The translations under genes were made by a program, and so were the position numbers. The notes under the pieces are model-generated. The model was not told the origin of the DNA, ran no database searches, and saw only the letters and a list, made by a program, of their open reading frames with translations. Positions 1-11,400 of a stretch of 64,000 nucleotides of DNA are shown here, in pieces (the stretch's first letter is position 1; each line of letters begins with the position of its first letter). This DNA comes from Adiantum capillus-veneris. Its lineage: Eukaryota > Streptophyta > Polypodiopsida > Polypodiales > Pteridaceae. The stretch is taken from assembly GCA_014529385.2 (NCBI GenBank), contig CM043947.1, forward strand, positions 131,275,891-131,339,890, in the 5' to 3' direction.

Positions 1-972
1 TGCACCCTTTGGACAAGGCAGCTCTCCATAATACTGCTGATAATGGTTTCCTGTGGTATCTAGATACAGATATGACCTCTTCTTTGCATGCATGAACGTG
101 TAGATTACGACTGACTTAGGTGTATCCACTGGCTTTGTCTCTTTATCCTTCATCGTCTTGTCCTTGAGAAGCTGAAAATAGCTTCCATTATTGCTTGCAT
201 ACAAAATCAAATCACTATCCATGCTTTCTAGCAGTTGTAATGCTAATTCTTCCATCAGTATATGATCTTTGACGTAGGGCTCCTGCATAGCCTTAGGGCT
301 ATGTTTCCGAGTTGATTTTGGCGAGGTTTTCACCGAGGGTGAAGATCGAACAGAATCTTTGTTTTTCGTTTCCCTTGATGGTGCTTTTGGATGGGGTCCA
401 AGTATGTGACTTACAGGTTGCCCACAATTGCTAAACTCATCCATATTTTTCACATCGGCTATTTCATAGTGCCTATCGTATTTGTCGACCACAATGACAT
501 CTTGACCTGACCTTTTACATTGGGCATTGTGAATTTCCAGTGGTCTCTCCTCCGACTCGGCATCTTCCAAGGCTTCTTGAATTTCCACTTGGGCTCCTGA
601 AAAGGACACTGCTTCTTGTAAAACTAGACTTCTTAATCCCACTCTTGAAGAGATAGGGTCTCTTTGTTGAGTTAGAACTCCCCCCATCCGCGAGGGTTCC
701 ATATCTGATGTTGACATCTGTTTAATGCCTGATGATATGACTTCTTGTGCTCTGTTAAGTAGCTCTGGAGACCGAGCTAGTTCTTTTTGAAGTTGGGCTA
801 TCTTCATAGCTCGTACTTCTTGTGTTGGTGCGGTGCACGAGACTTGTGTTGTGTCTTTCCATGTTGTGTCTTGTGTTGTGCCTTGTTGTGTGTCATGTGG
901 TGTGTCACTCATTTCTGCATTGACAACTGTCGTTGTTAACTCTTCCAAGTGCGTAGTTAGAGGTAAACCCAT
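1..972 (-). CDS. Long open frame of element J, running off the left edge
   Basis: An ATG at 972-970 opens about 324 codons without a stop down to the first base, so the protein is longer than seen. Its N-terminal part is rich in Thr, Gln and Asp. The middle is rich in Glu, Lys and Ser, and a Ser/Lys/Pro-rich basic stretch lies near residues 200-225. No zinc knuckle, protease or RT motif is visible in this part. It follows the 80-codon ORF in the same frame, with one TAA (997-999) and eight codons between. By position it should be gag-like or a polyprotein start, which is inference. The complete absence of stops suggests a young or constrained element. Confidence 0.6.
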   Translation of the reverse strand, partial: MGLPLTTHLEELTTTVVNAEMSDTPHDTQQGTTQDTTWKDTTQVSCTAPTQEVRAMKIAQLQKELARSPELLNRAQEVISSGIKQMSTSDMEPSRMGGVLTQQRDPISSRVGLRSLVLQEAVSFSGAQVEIQEALEDAESEERPLEIHNAQCKRSGQDVIVVDKYDRHYEIADVKNMDEFSNCGQPVSHILGPHPKAPSRETKNKDSVRSSPSVKTSPKSTRKHSPKAMQEPYVKDHILMEELALQLLESMDSDLILYASNNGSYFQLLKDKTMKDKETKPVDTPKSVVIYTFMHAKKRSYLYLDTTGNHYQQYYGELPCPKGA

Positions 973-996
973 GATGAGATGGTATACATTACCACC

Positions 997-1239
997 TTAG
1001 TCTTCTCCTCTTGAGCCAAACGCTTCTGCTATAAAGTAATGATTGTTTTCTACAGGAACTTCCTGGCTTGTGATAGCCCTGTAGTATCGACCGTCTTCGT
1101 CTCCATAGAGGGTACCAATTTTCCGTTTTCCATCTTGTGCTTTGTACAGAAAAATACTTGGAGGATATGCATAGAGTTCTGTAAGTTGATCCTTGTACAA
1201 CATTTCTATCTCATTGTCGATGTATTTTCCATGCCTCAT
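997..1239 (-). CDS. 80-aa ORF of element J, start overlapping the upstream stop
   Basis: Its ATG shares bases with the TGA of the upstream ORF (ATGA overlap at 1239-1236), a layout typical of stop-restart translation in compact viral or retroelement messages. The product is acidic and Tyr-rich, ending in a short Gly-Ser-Arg-Gly-Glu-Asp tail. The TAA is followed in the same frame by the long ORF, so readthrough would fuse the two. I do not recognise a family. Confidence 0.45.
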   Translation of the reverse strand: MRHGKYIDNEIEMLYKDQLTELYAYPPSIFLYKAQDGKRKIGTLYGDEDGRYYRAITSQEVPVENNHYFIAEAFGSRGED

Positions 1240-1499
1240 GTAAATTGATCCCAGATAGTTTCCATGAAATCTGGATGTGGGTGTAGTACATTTTTCGCTG
1301 TTTCAACTTCCACATATAGAGATGTCTGAGTTTCCTCTGTATCTTTCTTTGTTTTGATGTACAAATTTCGATTGTCATCCTCATAGCATGGCAGTCCTTT
1401 GTAGTATCCAATCAGATAGATCCAAATTTGCTCTCTTGTAATTTCTGTGGATGTACTTGAAGCTTCTTCCTGACTGGTCTGATTACTTTGAGATGCCAT
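1236..1499 (-). CDS. 87-aa ORF of element J
   Basis: The ATG lies in a good plant initiation context (GCAATGG). The first 25 residues are Ser/Thr/Gln-rich and the rest is mixed with several Tyr and Trp. The frame stays open about 19 codons upstream of this ATG, so a non-AUG or spliced start is possible. It ends in the ATGA overlap with the next ORF. No known domain was recognised. Confidence 0.45.
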   Translation of the reverse strand: MASQSNQTSQEEASSTSTEITREQIWIYLIGYYKGLPCYEDDNRNLYIKTKKDTEETQTSLYVEVETAKNVLHPHPDFMETIWDQFT

Positions 1500-1575
1500 T
1501 GCTTTTGTCTTGACTCCCTTGTTTTCCTTGTTCAGTGATAGCTCTAATTGCTTGCCTCAATGCTTATAAAAACTA

Positions 1576-1773
1576 TTAGCACCCTTGTGTAGGTTTTTTT
1601 CGCTTGAGATCCTTCAGCTTTTGTGGATGTCTTAATCTCTGAGTTTTCTGAACTGGGCTTTGCTTGAACTTCTTGAACTTCTTAGCTCCCTTGCTTGCCA
1701 GGGTTGATACTATCTTGTCTGGCTGCTTGCTTTTCCTAGAGCTTTTTAGCAGGACTCGATCTAGTGGAAGCAC
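1576..1773 (-). CDS. 65-aa lysine-rich ORF of element J
   Basis: A short, strongly basic product in which about a third of residues are Lys or Arg, with repeated Lys-Phe-Lys and Lys-Lys patterns. It is the first ORF after the leader and lies 77 bases upstream of the 87-aa ORF. The composition fits a nucleic-acid-binding peptide, but so short an ORF could be chance. Confidence 0.3.
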   Translation of the reverse strand: MLPLDRVLLKSSRKSKQPDKIVSTLASKGAKKFKKFKQSPVQKTQRLRHPQKLKDLKRKKPTQGC

Positions 1774-4545
1774 TGTGATAAGTTATGCAACTTACCACTA
1801 TACTGCAACGACTGCTCCCTTTGTAGCGATTCTTGAGTCGAGCTAACCTGTGTTCACTTTAGCACACAATCTGCAAAATTCTATTTAGCTGGCAAACTTG
1901 CGACTGTTGTTGCAAAATCAAGAGTCCTTGTGTATGGTCTTACTACTACCAGATTGTGTATGGACGCTCAAATTTTACACTAGGCCGTAGTTAACTTTTA
2001 CACCTTCCCGTGGGTGACCAATGGTTTTCCAAAAGATAATTTCACTCTGCTAACTTAGCAGTCTTCAAAACCGTGGCCGTTTTCTCACAATTCTTTCGAA
2101 CTGTCGGTTTTAGACACTCTGACTTCTGAATGCATTTTGAGGCCTTAAACGACGTTTTTTGCAAAGTTGAACTAAATGGTTGCCATGGGCATGCATTTAG
2201 TTCAAGTTCTGCTCTAAGATCTGTAGTGTCGCTCTCAAGCTACGTTTTGATATAAAAACTTTTCCGATCCGATACCGTTTGTGAAAGTTATGGCCAAAAT
2301 AGTGAAATGCGGTTTAGAATGGTCAAAATGAGTCCAAATTCAATTTTAAAAGAAGATTTGGGATCTCAGTGACACTGTGAACACTCTTGTATGGTCAAAA
2401 TTACAATTGGACCCTAAAACTGGCCTAGAGACATCCTATGCGTAGGATGTCTATATGCTCAGAATTTAACAAAATTTGGTCCAGAGACTCCCCTTAAGTC
2501 TAGCAACACAATGGTAGGATCATAATTTCATTTGGACCTAAAAATGGCCTTGTGACATCCTACGCGTAGGATGTCTTTTTACTCAGAATGACTTGAAATT
2601 TTCACCCCAGCTTCTCCTTGATGTGTTGATCACAGTGGTGTGCTCATAGGTTGGTTTGGAGTCCTAAATCAAGCTGGAGACATACTACGTGTAGTATGTC
2701 TAACTGCTCAGATTTTGTCCAAACTTGATCCCAAGATTCTCCTAGGGCTCAGCAACCCAATGGTATGCTTAGAATTGAATTTGGATGTCAATAGGTCAAG
2801 GTTTGGGCTGCATAAGCTTCTAGTGCACTCCAAGAGTAGGATGTCTGACAATTCTCGTCTTTGCTTTGGTAAATAGGCCAAACAAGGTCCAAATTCACTT
2901 TTGAAAAAAGTTTTGGAATCCTTGAGACACTAGGAACCTCCCTATATGGCCACAATAGAATTTTGACCACTTTATGACCCTGGAGACATCCTACGTGTAG
3001 GATGTCTTTTTGCTCTGTTTCAGCTCAAACTTGCACTATAGCTTCCCCTTGATGTGCTAAACTCACAACTATTTTTACTTTTTGATTCTGACACCTATAG
3101 GTTGGTCAAATGATCAAGAATCTGTTCCAAAAGCCTAATGTTTGTTCTAATGAATTCCCAAGTCAAATCAACTCCAAATTGGACCAAATTTGCCTAGGAG
3201 GCTTATCTAAGGCTTTATGATAGCATGGTATGGTCACAGTAGAATTTTGGTTTCAGAATGAGTAGACAACCTACGCGTAGGATGTCTTTTTGCTCAGAAT
3301 GAACCCAAACTTGGACCAAAGATTCCCCTAGTCTTCAGCAACCCACTGGTATGCTTAGATTTGAGTTTGGATGTCAAAAGACCCCAAAACTAGCTATTCT
3401 TGCCTTTTGTCTGTCCAAAAATGCTAAAGTTTGTTCAAGCTTCACTTTCACTGACCCAAATGAGATGAAATTTATCACATGCACTCAATACAACATTTAG
3501 AACATGCCTATGGATTCATCCTATGGTTTGGTCTCAAAATTAGGCCTTGGACACAATTTGGGTAGGATGTCTGGCAATTCTCGTCTTTTGGCTTAAATCT
3601 GTCAAAATTTGGTCAAATTTCCACTTTCCAGGTGAAAATAGGGTAAAACCTACCCTCTAAACACACTAGTAACCTCAGATTTTCAAAAAAGTGCCCAGAT
3701 CACCCTGTAGACATCCTACGCGTAGGATGTCTACTGCCGATTTTTTCAAACTGAAGTGTCCCTGATGCTTCCTTATGCTCTCAGCAAGTGCAAGTATGCT
3801 TCACAATTGCAAACACATGCAAAAATCACTCAATTTAAGCCTTTTCTAAAATTTTACGTTTTTTGACTCCGCCTTTTGGCTTTTGGTCAACAAAAATAGG
3901 GACAAACACTCAAGTCAATATGTTACTAGGGTAAAACTTACCCTTTGAACCCACCGGTAACCTCAGTTTCCCCAAATTCCCTGCCAAAAAGTGCCATGGA
4001 GACATCCTACGCGTAGGATGTCTACTGTCTTAAAATGCAATTTTTTTCTGGCAGTAGTACTCTCTATGCTCTGTAGAGCTCTCAGCAATAATCACAGAAA
4101 CTTTTGGACTTCAAATCAGCTTCCAAACACAAATTACCGTCTTTCCTACTTAGCGTTTTCCACTTCTCTAATGAGCCTAACAGCAAATAAGACCTGCATA
4201 AAGTACTCTAGATCAACAATCAAGATATCCTACTTACCCTACTCCTACTCATCATGTGAGATGGTGATTTTGATGTCTTGGTTGCTTCCTGGCCTCACAT
4301 GGACTCTCAAGTCAACCTACCACCACATCTACCACTCCAAATCCTACTCTCTACACCACAACCTACTACTACCTAATACTACCTAAGACGGAAGATCCAA
4401 GCTAGACACATGCTCCCTAGACTCCTCCTAAGACCTAGAGAGTCCACCACCCTGTGATCCTATCTAAATGTAAAATAGTACTCTGGCAAGCCAGAGGGAC
4501 CTCTATCCTCAAGGACTAATCTCGGTCACCTACTTAGGGCCCTCG
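1774..4545 (-). other. Long non-coding leader of element J
   Basis: This 2.8 kb stretch between primer site and first ORF has no supported gene. It is built of diverged units that repeat phrases such as a T-run followed by GCTCAGAATG, and it carries the palindrome family annotated separately. The small plus-strand ORFs at 2640-2876 and 3991-4386 look like chance frames within it. Confidence 0.6.
2429..4023. repeat. Dispersed palindrome family around half-site CGTAGGATGTCT
   Basis: A self-complementary 24-bp sequence (CGTAGGATGTCT preceded by its reverse complement) occurs intact or with one or two changes at 2429-2452, 2554-2575, 2678-2701, 2984-3007, 3264-3287, 3709-3732 and 4000-4023. Single arms occur near 2834, 3561 and 4905, the last inside the LTR. 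Spacing is about 125, 124, 306, 280, 445 and 291 bases, so it is not a clean tandem array. Transcribed, each copy would form a perfect 12-bp hairpin with no loop or act as a dimer site. Function unknown. Confidence 0.85.
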
Positions 4546-4563
4546 TCCCCGGCAACGGCGCCA
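4546..4563 (-). promoter_or_regulatory. Primer-binding site, tRNA-Asp type
   Basis: The minus strand reads TGGCGCCGTTGCCGGGGA, which is complementary to the 3' end of plant tRNA-Asp including CCA. It lies one base inside the LTR edge, as expected for minus-strand DNA priming. It differs from the initiator-Met site (TGGTATCAGAGC) used by most other elements in this window. Confidence 0.8.
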
Positions 4564-4564
4564 A

Positions 4565-5633
4565 TGTTGGACGGATACGCCGCGACGGACGTCAACACAG
4601 CGAGAACTCACCTAACATATAATGTCAGTTAAGGACGAAGCTCGACCCGCAGGCGCGTGGAAGCAAGCAAAGGGTGTCAACCTCTACTCGAGCGACTAAT
4701 GACTACTTCCTACAGCGATATCAAATCTACATGCCATCGGTTCTGTGAATGTGAGAGTCTCCTATGATGCTACCGCAAGCCAAAAGCCCATTAGACGTTC
4801 TCGAAACGTTACGAAACTTGAGGGATATCCTATCAACACCAATAGGCCACTCTCCCTAAGGTCCGTGACCAAAAACACCTACCCAATACCCTCCGTGCAG
4901 AAAACGCGTAGGATGTCTGGCCGGTTTTTGCAGGTCGATGTTTCCGAAAACTAAAGTGCCTAATGTGTATCTCTACTCGCTCTGATCGCGTGGATATGCT
5001 GAAATACAAAAACGGACAACAGTTACTCATCGAAACTCCAAAAGTAGCTCGCGGGTGAATCTGCCAAAACACAGACGAACGCGCGTGATGTAAGCATCAA
5101 CGCGTAGCTCTCCTCGTGGACAACACACTGTTGCTCTCCGTTTGCGATTCCGACCACCGTAGCTCCTGTAGCACACACACACACACACCCTCTCACTCTC
5201 TCGCAGTCTCCCAACAACACAGAAGATCAGATTATTAGAAGTCTCTTTACAAAGCTTTAGGTTTTGGTTTATATATTAAACCTTAGAAAACCTAATGTCC
5301 GACCAAAATGACCTGATTTGTCCCTAGGCTTCTATAAAGCTTAATTACAACACTGTGAGCTGGCTTTGCTCATCCAACAAGCATCTCTGGCCAAAATACA
5401 ATTGTCTACTTAAAATATGAAGTTCCCGTAAACATTACAAAAGTGGCCGTAATGGCTCAAAATAATAATAACGGGATATTCGATGATGTCCATGAGCTTG
5501 TATCTTCACATTACAGCATCCATCTTCGTCTTCATCACTTCATCAGCATCTTTATTTGGAATCTTTAGAGAATCTTTGAGGAATCTTTATGGAATCTTTG
5601 TGGAAGAGTTGCTGAAAGGTTGACCTGTCAACA
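4565..5633 (-). repeat. LTR of element J (5' LTR, about 1.07 kb)
   Basis: The inner edge starts TGTTG next to the primer site. The outer edge is placed at the matching CAACA (5629-5633), which is inferred because the second LTR is outside the window. A minus-strand TATA-like run sits at 5266-5280. A CA-dinucleotide run is at about 5172-5190, and a single arm of the leader palindrome occurs near 4905-4917. Confidence 0.6.
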
Positions 5634-5675
5634 CTTACCCTTCCAAGCTTCACATCGAAATACATGAACGTTGGG

Positions 5676-7005
5676 TTATCTGCATATGTCTACACACTTG
5701 CCAAGGGGGGACATCTCATCGAGCATATGTTGTGCAATCTCCTTGAGTAGCCATCTAAACACACACCAATTATTAAGTACTAGTTTAGTGACGACTAAAA
5801 AATTGAACCATACAAATTAACAAACCTGTAAACAACTCGACGTGCTGAATTGTGTAATTCGGGTTGCTCATTCATGGCCTTGGTCGACTTAATGCCACCT
5901 TCCACAACACAAATGCACTATTGAAGTACAGTCTTTGACAAAGCATGACAAAGTTTCTAAAGTGATGTTCCAATGGAAGCCTTACTCGATTAGCATTTTG
6001 AATGTCCAGTATTAGACCTAGACCATATTGATTGACTTGCAACCAAAAGCAATACATGTGGAGCCAGTCCCTAACTTTTGCTTTGTCATTGGGAAGGCAC
6101 TCCAAGGATCGAATTGATACTTGTGAGCTATCTAGCAATTTCACAATGTGTGCCTTATCCATATCTGTTATGCAAGCATTTCCAGTCATGTTGAGTTTCT
6201 CTCCAGTTGCAATATGCGCACTCGGTTCATGCCAAGGCAAGGACAGAGTATCACACCAAAACTTCTCTCCATTTGCAGGATCTGCAATCCATGAATACTT
6301 GGAGGTATTTCCCCTATAGGTTATCTCCATCTTCTTTATCACCTTGGCCCTACCAGCTTCATCCATTCCCTTAGCCAACTCTTCAATTTTCTGTTCCATC
6401 TCATCCTTAAAGAGCAACCATGTCATTATTTGCACATGGAGTGTAAACCAACTCCTTTTTCCTCGAGATGAGACAATGTGCATTTCTTTCTCCACCCATG
6501 CTTTGTCTTCAATAGCCAAACCATCCAAGCGAGTAGTCTTGTCTGCCTCTCCTAGCCTTCTCAATTGGAACAACCTATCTCCAAATGTGGTTGGCACATA
6601 TGCATAATCATTCATCCTATAGCATTAACACAAAAAAGAATATCAATAATTGAAAAACAACAATTAAAATTTTCAAGGAGAATAGTAGATGCCCAACATC
6701 ATTCTTACTTGTTCAATCTTGCCAAGGAGAACATTAGTTCCCCTACATCAGTCTTTGCAAACTGCAAAAAGTGGCAGACCATAGAGCAATGTCTAGACAG
6801 GTCATTCTCAAACCCTGTATTGCATAATTGTATAATTATATTAAAATAGTGCAATCAACAGAAGATTGCAGTACAAATAAAGTTCTTGAAGGAGATTAAG
6901 TTAACGAATACCTTGTCTAATGCATTCCATCCATGCATGTAGACGATTGTTGCCATGTAGGACATGGACCATCTTTCCTTTCAAGTAGGGCCCCCACTCT
7001 ATCTC
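5676..7005 (-). CDS. Gene X: unidentified four-exon protein
   Basis: Exons read on the minus strand at about 7005-6912, 6814-6709, 6616-5826 and 5754-5676, ending in TAA at 5678-5676. Every intron has GT-AG ends and the phases join in frame, strong evidence of a real gene. The frame must shift by one base near 5905 inside exon 3, so this copy may be damaged or hold a further small intron. The true 5' end is not seen, because a stop lies just upstream of exon 1. The product is about 340 residues, mostly soluble and Trp/Met-rich, with no motif I can name. It diverges from gene Y across a short AT-rich gap and may belong to one mobile unit with Y and T. Confidence 0.6.
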
Positions 7006-7325
7006 TAATACAAAACTAACTTTTCTTCAACCATTTCTCCAAATTAATGTTTTTTAAAATATTTCTCAAGATTAACATTTTTTTAAATTTCTCCAGATTA
7101 TCAATTTTTTTAAATTCGTGAAAACTTGGATTCATAGTGTGTCTTTGAATGGATTGGCAGTAGTGTCTTTGAATGCCTTTGAACACACTGACACAAGTAT
7201 TGCCTGTGAAATTATTAACTTTTACAGAGTTGTTGGTACAGATTGACTTGCCGCGTGTTCAATTTACTCAAAATTATTAACTATGGATATGGTGTTGATT
7301 TGATTGAAAGTTCTCTTTTATGCAG
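7006..7325. promoter_or_regulatory. AT-rich gap between divergent genes X and Y
   Basis: About 320 bases rich in A/T runs, with three loose copies of a 35-base phrase (TTTCTCCAGATTA-like followed by a T run) at about 7030-7125. It separates divergent X and Y and could hold a shared promoter. Undetected 5' exons of either gene could also lie here. Confidence 0.3.
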
Positions 7326-8246
7326 GGAAGCTGAAATTTTCTTGCATTCTGTGTCCGGATAGTCCATCAGCATTCCATTCATCCATGGAAAATGCCTCCT
7401 TCCCCTCAAGCTCCTACAAGAGAAGTTGTGTGGCACAACTAGGGTCATTGTAGAGGCTCGTGTTCATGGGACGCAAGAGCTTAAGGTTTTGGTACCTCTT
7501 CCCACCTATGCAGGGGTTGATATGGAGGCATACTTCATCTTGGAGGAATCATTATCTGAAAATCACACTGCAAGACTATAAGACATCTTTTCGATCCCTG
7601 AGTCATCTCCAATCGGTCCATCACCTGCACCAATGTAAGTGCATGTAAGTCCAAGATCATTCATGAAGGTTTGAACAATTCTTCAATATTTTTGTTGTTG
7701 TTCTCTTGCAGACAAATTGATGATGACGAGGACAATGAAGATCATGCTGAATTTGATAAGCTAGATGAAGAAACTCTAAATTTTGAGGCAGCAGTTTTTG
7801 CATTCCAAATTATCCGTTCACTCCCTCCCAATGATGTGCTTCACACTGTTATACAAGAGTGTGAATACAAGGGCAAGGTCAAAGATCTACCAAAAAGCTA
7901 CCAGGAATTTTGCATCTATGAAATGATTGAGGGGAAGGCAATGGAGGGTATGGAGCAAAAGTATGAGGGAAATTTGTGGACAAAACCACAAACTCAGACA
8001 AGAACTAACAGATCTTTTGTCCTTAGGAAGAGTTTTTGTGGAGGGGTTTTCCAATGTACGAATGAGTGATTCTCATTTAGGAGCATGACTAATCAAACTA
8101 ACAAGCAACATAGGAATGGTCAGTTGTCCAAGCTCCCAAAAAATGGTTGCCTAGCCATGGGGAGCTATGGAAATTTGGAGTGCTTTTTTTGCAAGCATGG
8201 TCCCATGCGTGTGAAAGATTGTCTAGGAACAATTTACTACTTTATG

Positions 8247-8389
8247 TGAAAGGCTCCTGGTGGGACCGCCTGAGAATGAACCTCCCAACCTCCCATTAAA
8301 TAGCCCCTTGGGCCTCATTCCCTATACACACTTGTAGCCGGCCCCTCGGGCCTGGTCCTTGACCACAGGGCATTGCCATTGTCATGACA
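8247..8389 (-). repeat. 3' LTR of element I (143 bp)
   Basis: Plus strand runs TGAAAGGC to CATGACA. It aligns along its whole length with the LTR at 13578-13720. The adjacent C-run at 8393-8402 is a G-rich polypurine tract on the minus strand, marking this as the 3' LTR. Confidence 0.9.
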
Positions 8390-8402
8390 TTACTCCCCCC
8401 TT

Positions 8403-11400
8403 GGAGAAGCGTTTTCATCCTTGAAAACAAGAGTGATGATACACTAATGTTTTCCATAGTGGAATCCTTCATGGATCCAGCTGTTTGGTTGACCGAAACA
8501 CGGTTTAGCAGGAGGTTCAATGAAACCAAGAGTAACATCTTGATTTTCCACATTGTTGTCCATTTGCAACCATTTTGTGTTGCCGATTCCTATTCAATCA
8601 TAGTGTGTAGACTCCATTTAGAACACACATGAGTATGCTAAACGAGTGATCACACAAAGATGTACCCAAAAGAGTACCTCTTTTCACTTTCCATGAAAGT
8701 AACTTGCTAACATAACTCATCAGCCGAGTTTAAGTCCTTGACTTGTTTTTGAATTTCAACTGTAAACAACCCCACCATAACTAGTGTTCAAGGTTGAGAA
8801 CCTGATTTATACATGAAGAGACTACACCTAGTCGCAAACATGTTATAACTTATGGTAAGCAAAATCCACGTAGAGCAATAAATGCTTACTACTTGGATCG
8901 CTTGGTGCTAACATCCGCACTTTGCATATCCTTTAGCACAAGATTACACTTTGTAATCTGCCTATCCCCTTGGATAACTGACAATACTGAGGTGTTTTTC
9001 CCCACATTTTATAGACAGGCTTCCCAGATGACTCGTAAACGGGGATCACAATATCATACAACATTGCTGAGCAAACAACAATGTCCTGATGAAGAACCAT
9101 CTTGGCTAACGTGAAAAATCCACAATCACCCAAACCGAGCCATGATCTCTATTGGTGTTTGGTAGATCCGAAAGTAAGCTCAGAGAGATACTGCACATAG
9201 AGTGCAAAATGCTTCATAAGCAACTAATGTGATGAATATGCATGCCGCTCCAAATCAGCCTTTGCTAAACACTAGGGCCCATAACACCTAGTGTGCATGC
9301 ATTTAGCTAAAAATAGATCCAAACCTGTATGTCCATGATTATCCTTGCCAATACTTTTGGTGAATGGGATGCTACTAGCACACATTAAAAAGGAATGTAA
9401 ATAGTTCTAAAAAGAAACCAAATACTTTCAACTGCAATTATTTGCAAGCCTTGCTGAAATGTTTGAACCATAATAGAAGTTGAAACAATAATCACTTTTA
9501 GGTACAAACAATGAAATCTTTTCATTAACAACTCATAGCCTTGCTACGTGCATAAACAACCATTTGTAATTTTGTTTAGCTGCACTTGTATCGTAACAAG
9601 TCATTCTAAGTATCCGACAATTTCTGGCCACCGAAATTGCTCCTGATACATTGTGTTGAAAATGGTCTAGAAAACATATATGACCAACACCTAGGGACTT
9701 TGTCGTGATACATACTTGAAATAGTGGGCGCCAGTGTTAGTCCAGAGACTCATATTCTCCACATGTGGAATATGTCTCATGTAAGGATGTCTAAAAAAGA
9801 ACATCCTTGAAGGACAAGATGTACTTGTGTGTGGAGGTAATTGCAAACACTCTACGACGGGAGTCAGAGGGACCCTCATTAGCTTTGCTCCACACTAGCT
9901 AAATCAAACTCCTTGAGTCCCTAGACCATGTTGTATTTCATGTGACAACATGTGCCAAATAAACCCTACAAGTGGGTCTATAACTGCATAATACAAACAA
10001 TGTATGTTAGACACTATGGCCCAAAATACTTTGTTCTGACGTACCCTTGGCATGTCTCTGAAACATTCAATCAATAGATGCGTACCTAGGGATTGAACTT
10101 AAAGTTCACTTACCCGTATTCAAATACACACGAGCACTAATGGAGAAATGAAAAACAAGCAACATTGCAATGGAAACCCTGGGTGTTGCCTTGGCAATCC
10201 AAACCTGTTTGTTAGAATCTCTGTAGTTAAACCCATTGGCATGTCCCGTGAGAGAAACTGTGCAAGTAGCAGTTAACGGTAACTAACATAGTCGACCGTG
10301 TACAAAAATGATTGGAGTTGTCCACTACCCCATGGTAGATTGCGAACGTCTTTCCTTGAAAGTAAAACTGTGATAGATCAAAATGTGATCCTGGAAGTTG
10401 ATTGAGTGAATTAGTAATCACCCACTGGGTCTTACCCTAAAATTGTGCTTCCATAGACACTTGTAGTGCTATAGTGAGAGTAGGAGATACACACAAGTGA
10501 AATGTCTAGCTCCTATGGACAACCCTGTTGTCCTAACTGTTTTCTGCATCTAAACCCCATGAGATAGATCAATTAATGTGAGTTTGAAATTATCATAAAC
10601 TCAACTCGAGCATCACACTAAAAACATGTAGTGCAAAAATGACACCCAAAACATCCTTAATGGCAAGACTCTTGCTTGGCCATTAATAGCAATGGATACT
10701 CCTCTGGATAGATTTGTTCAATCTTGAGAACAATCACCCAAGGAATGCCAACAGTTGGGGCTTACCCTAGGTCTGACACTGGCTCTTAGCCTTGTGGCTC
10801 ATAGCCCTTATGCCAATAACAAATTAGTGTGCAATTGACGAATCGAAGAAGATTAATTTGGGTGGTGTCTTGGCCACTTTCTAGGTGAGAGTTAGAGCAC
10901 CTTGGCTCAGGCTGACTCACGAGCAAAACATGTATCAAAATCTTCTTAGAAAGTTTTCATTATTCTTCAAGAGAAATAAGAAAGAGAGAGAAGGAGAGCA
11001 TGCTGGGCTGAGGAACTTTCCTTAAGTTTCTAGAGTGTGTACCCAATATGTGTGCTCTTATGCATCTTATGCCTGGCTTGCAGCTCATCTTATTAGCATA
11101 CCACAATTCATCGAGAGAGTTAATAGAAAAACACAAACACCTCCTGACCCACCTACCTTGCAGGGGTCGTGATTGCACGAGGATGACTTGAATATGGCAA
11201 TTTGCCTGTGAATCAAGTCCTAGTTGTAGGTTCGTTCTAGTGGTGTTGTGCGGTAACAGCAACCAAAAATCATGTGAAACAATCTAGAAACTATCTTGTC
11301 CTTGATAGAGTTTCCGGTGTTATAGCGGAAGCATAATCCATAGGGTAGCATGTCTTGCATGCAAAATTGTAAGCCCTTAGCCACAGTGAGCTCAAACATA

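Larger units (their letters stand above)
1..5633 (-). mobile_element. Element J: 5' part of a minus-strand LTR retroelement
   Basis: Read on the minus strand the order is LTR (5633-4565), primer-binding site (4563-4546), a long leader (4545-1774), then ORFs at 1773-1576, 1499-1236, 1239-997 and 972 to beyond position 1. The rest of the element lies off the left edge, so its class cannot be set from polymerase domains. The tRNA-Asp type primer site next to the LTR fits Ty3/gypsy-like elements. A series of small ORFs ahead of a long one recalls Caulimoviridae, but those have no LTR and use initiator Met tRNA. Confidence 0.6.

Noticed and set aside
1-1773. Endogenous plant pararetrovirus as the first choice for element J
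   Set aside because: The TG...CA-bounded repeat with a tRNA-Asp primer site one base away fits an LTR element better; pararetroviruses lack LTRs and use initiator-Met. Kept only as an alternative.
2429-4023. CRISPR-like array
   Set aside because: Spacing is irregular, spacers are similar to each other, no cas genes are present, and the setting is a plant retroelement.
3991-4386. 131-codon plus-strand ORF
   Set aside because: It overlaps a palindrome and leader sequence of a minus-strand element and has no domain-like features.
6032-6607. Plus-strand ORFs opposite gene X
   Set aside because: Shadows of the exon 3 coding strand.
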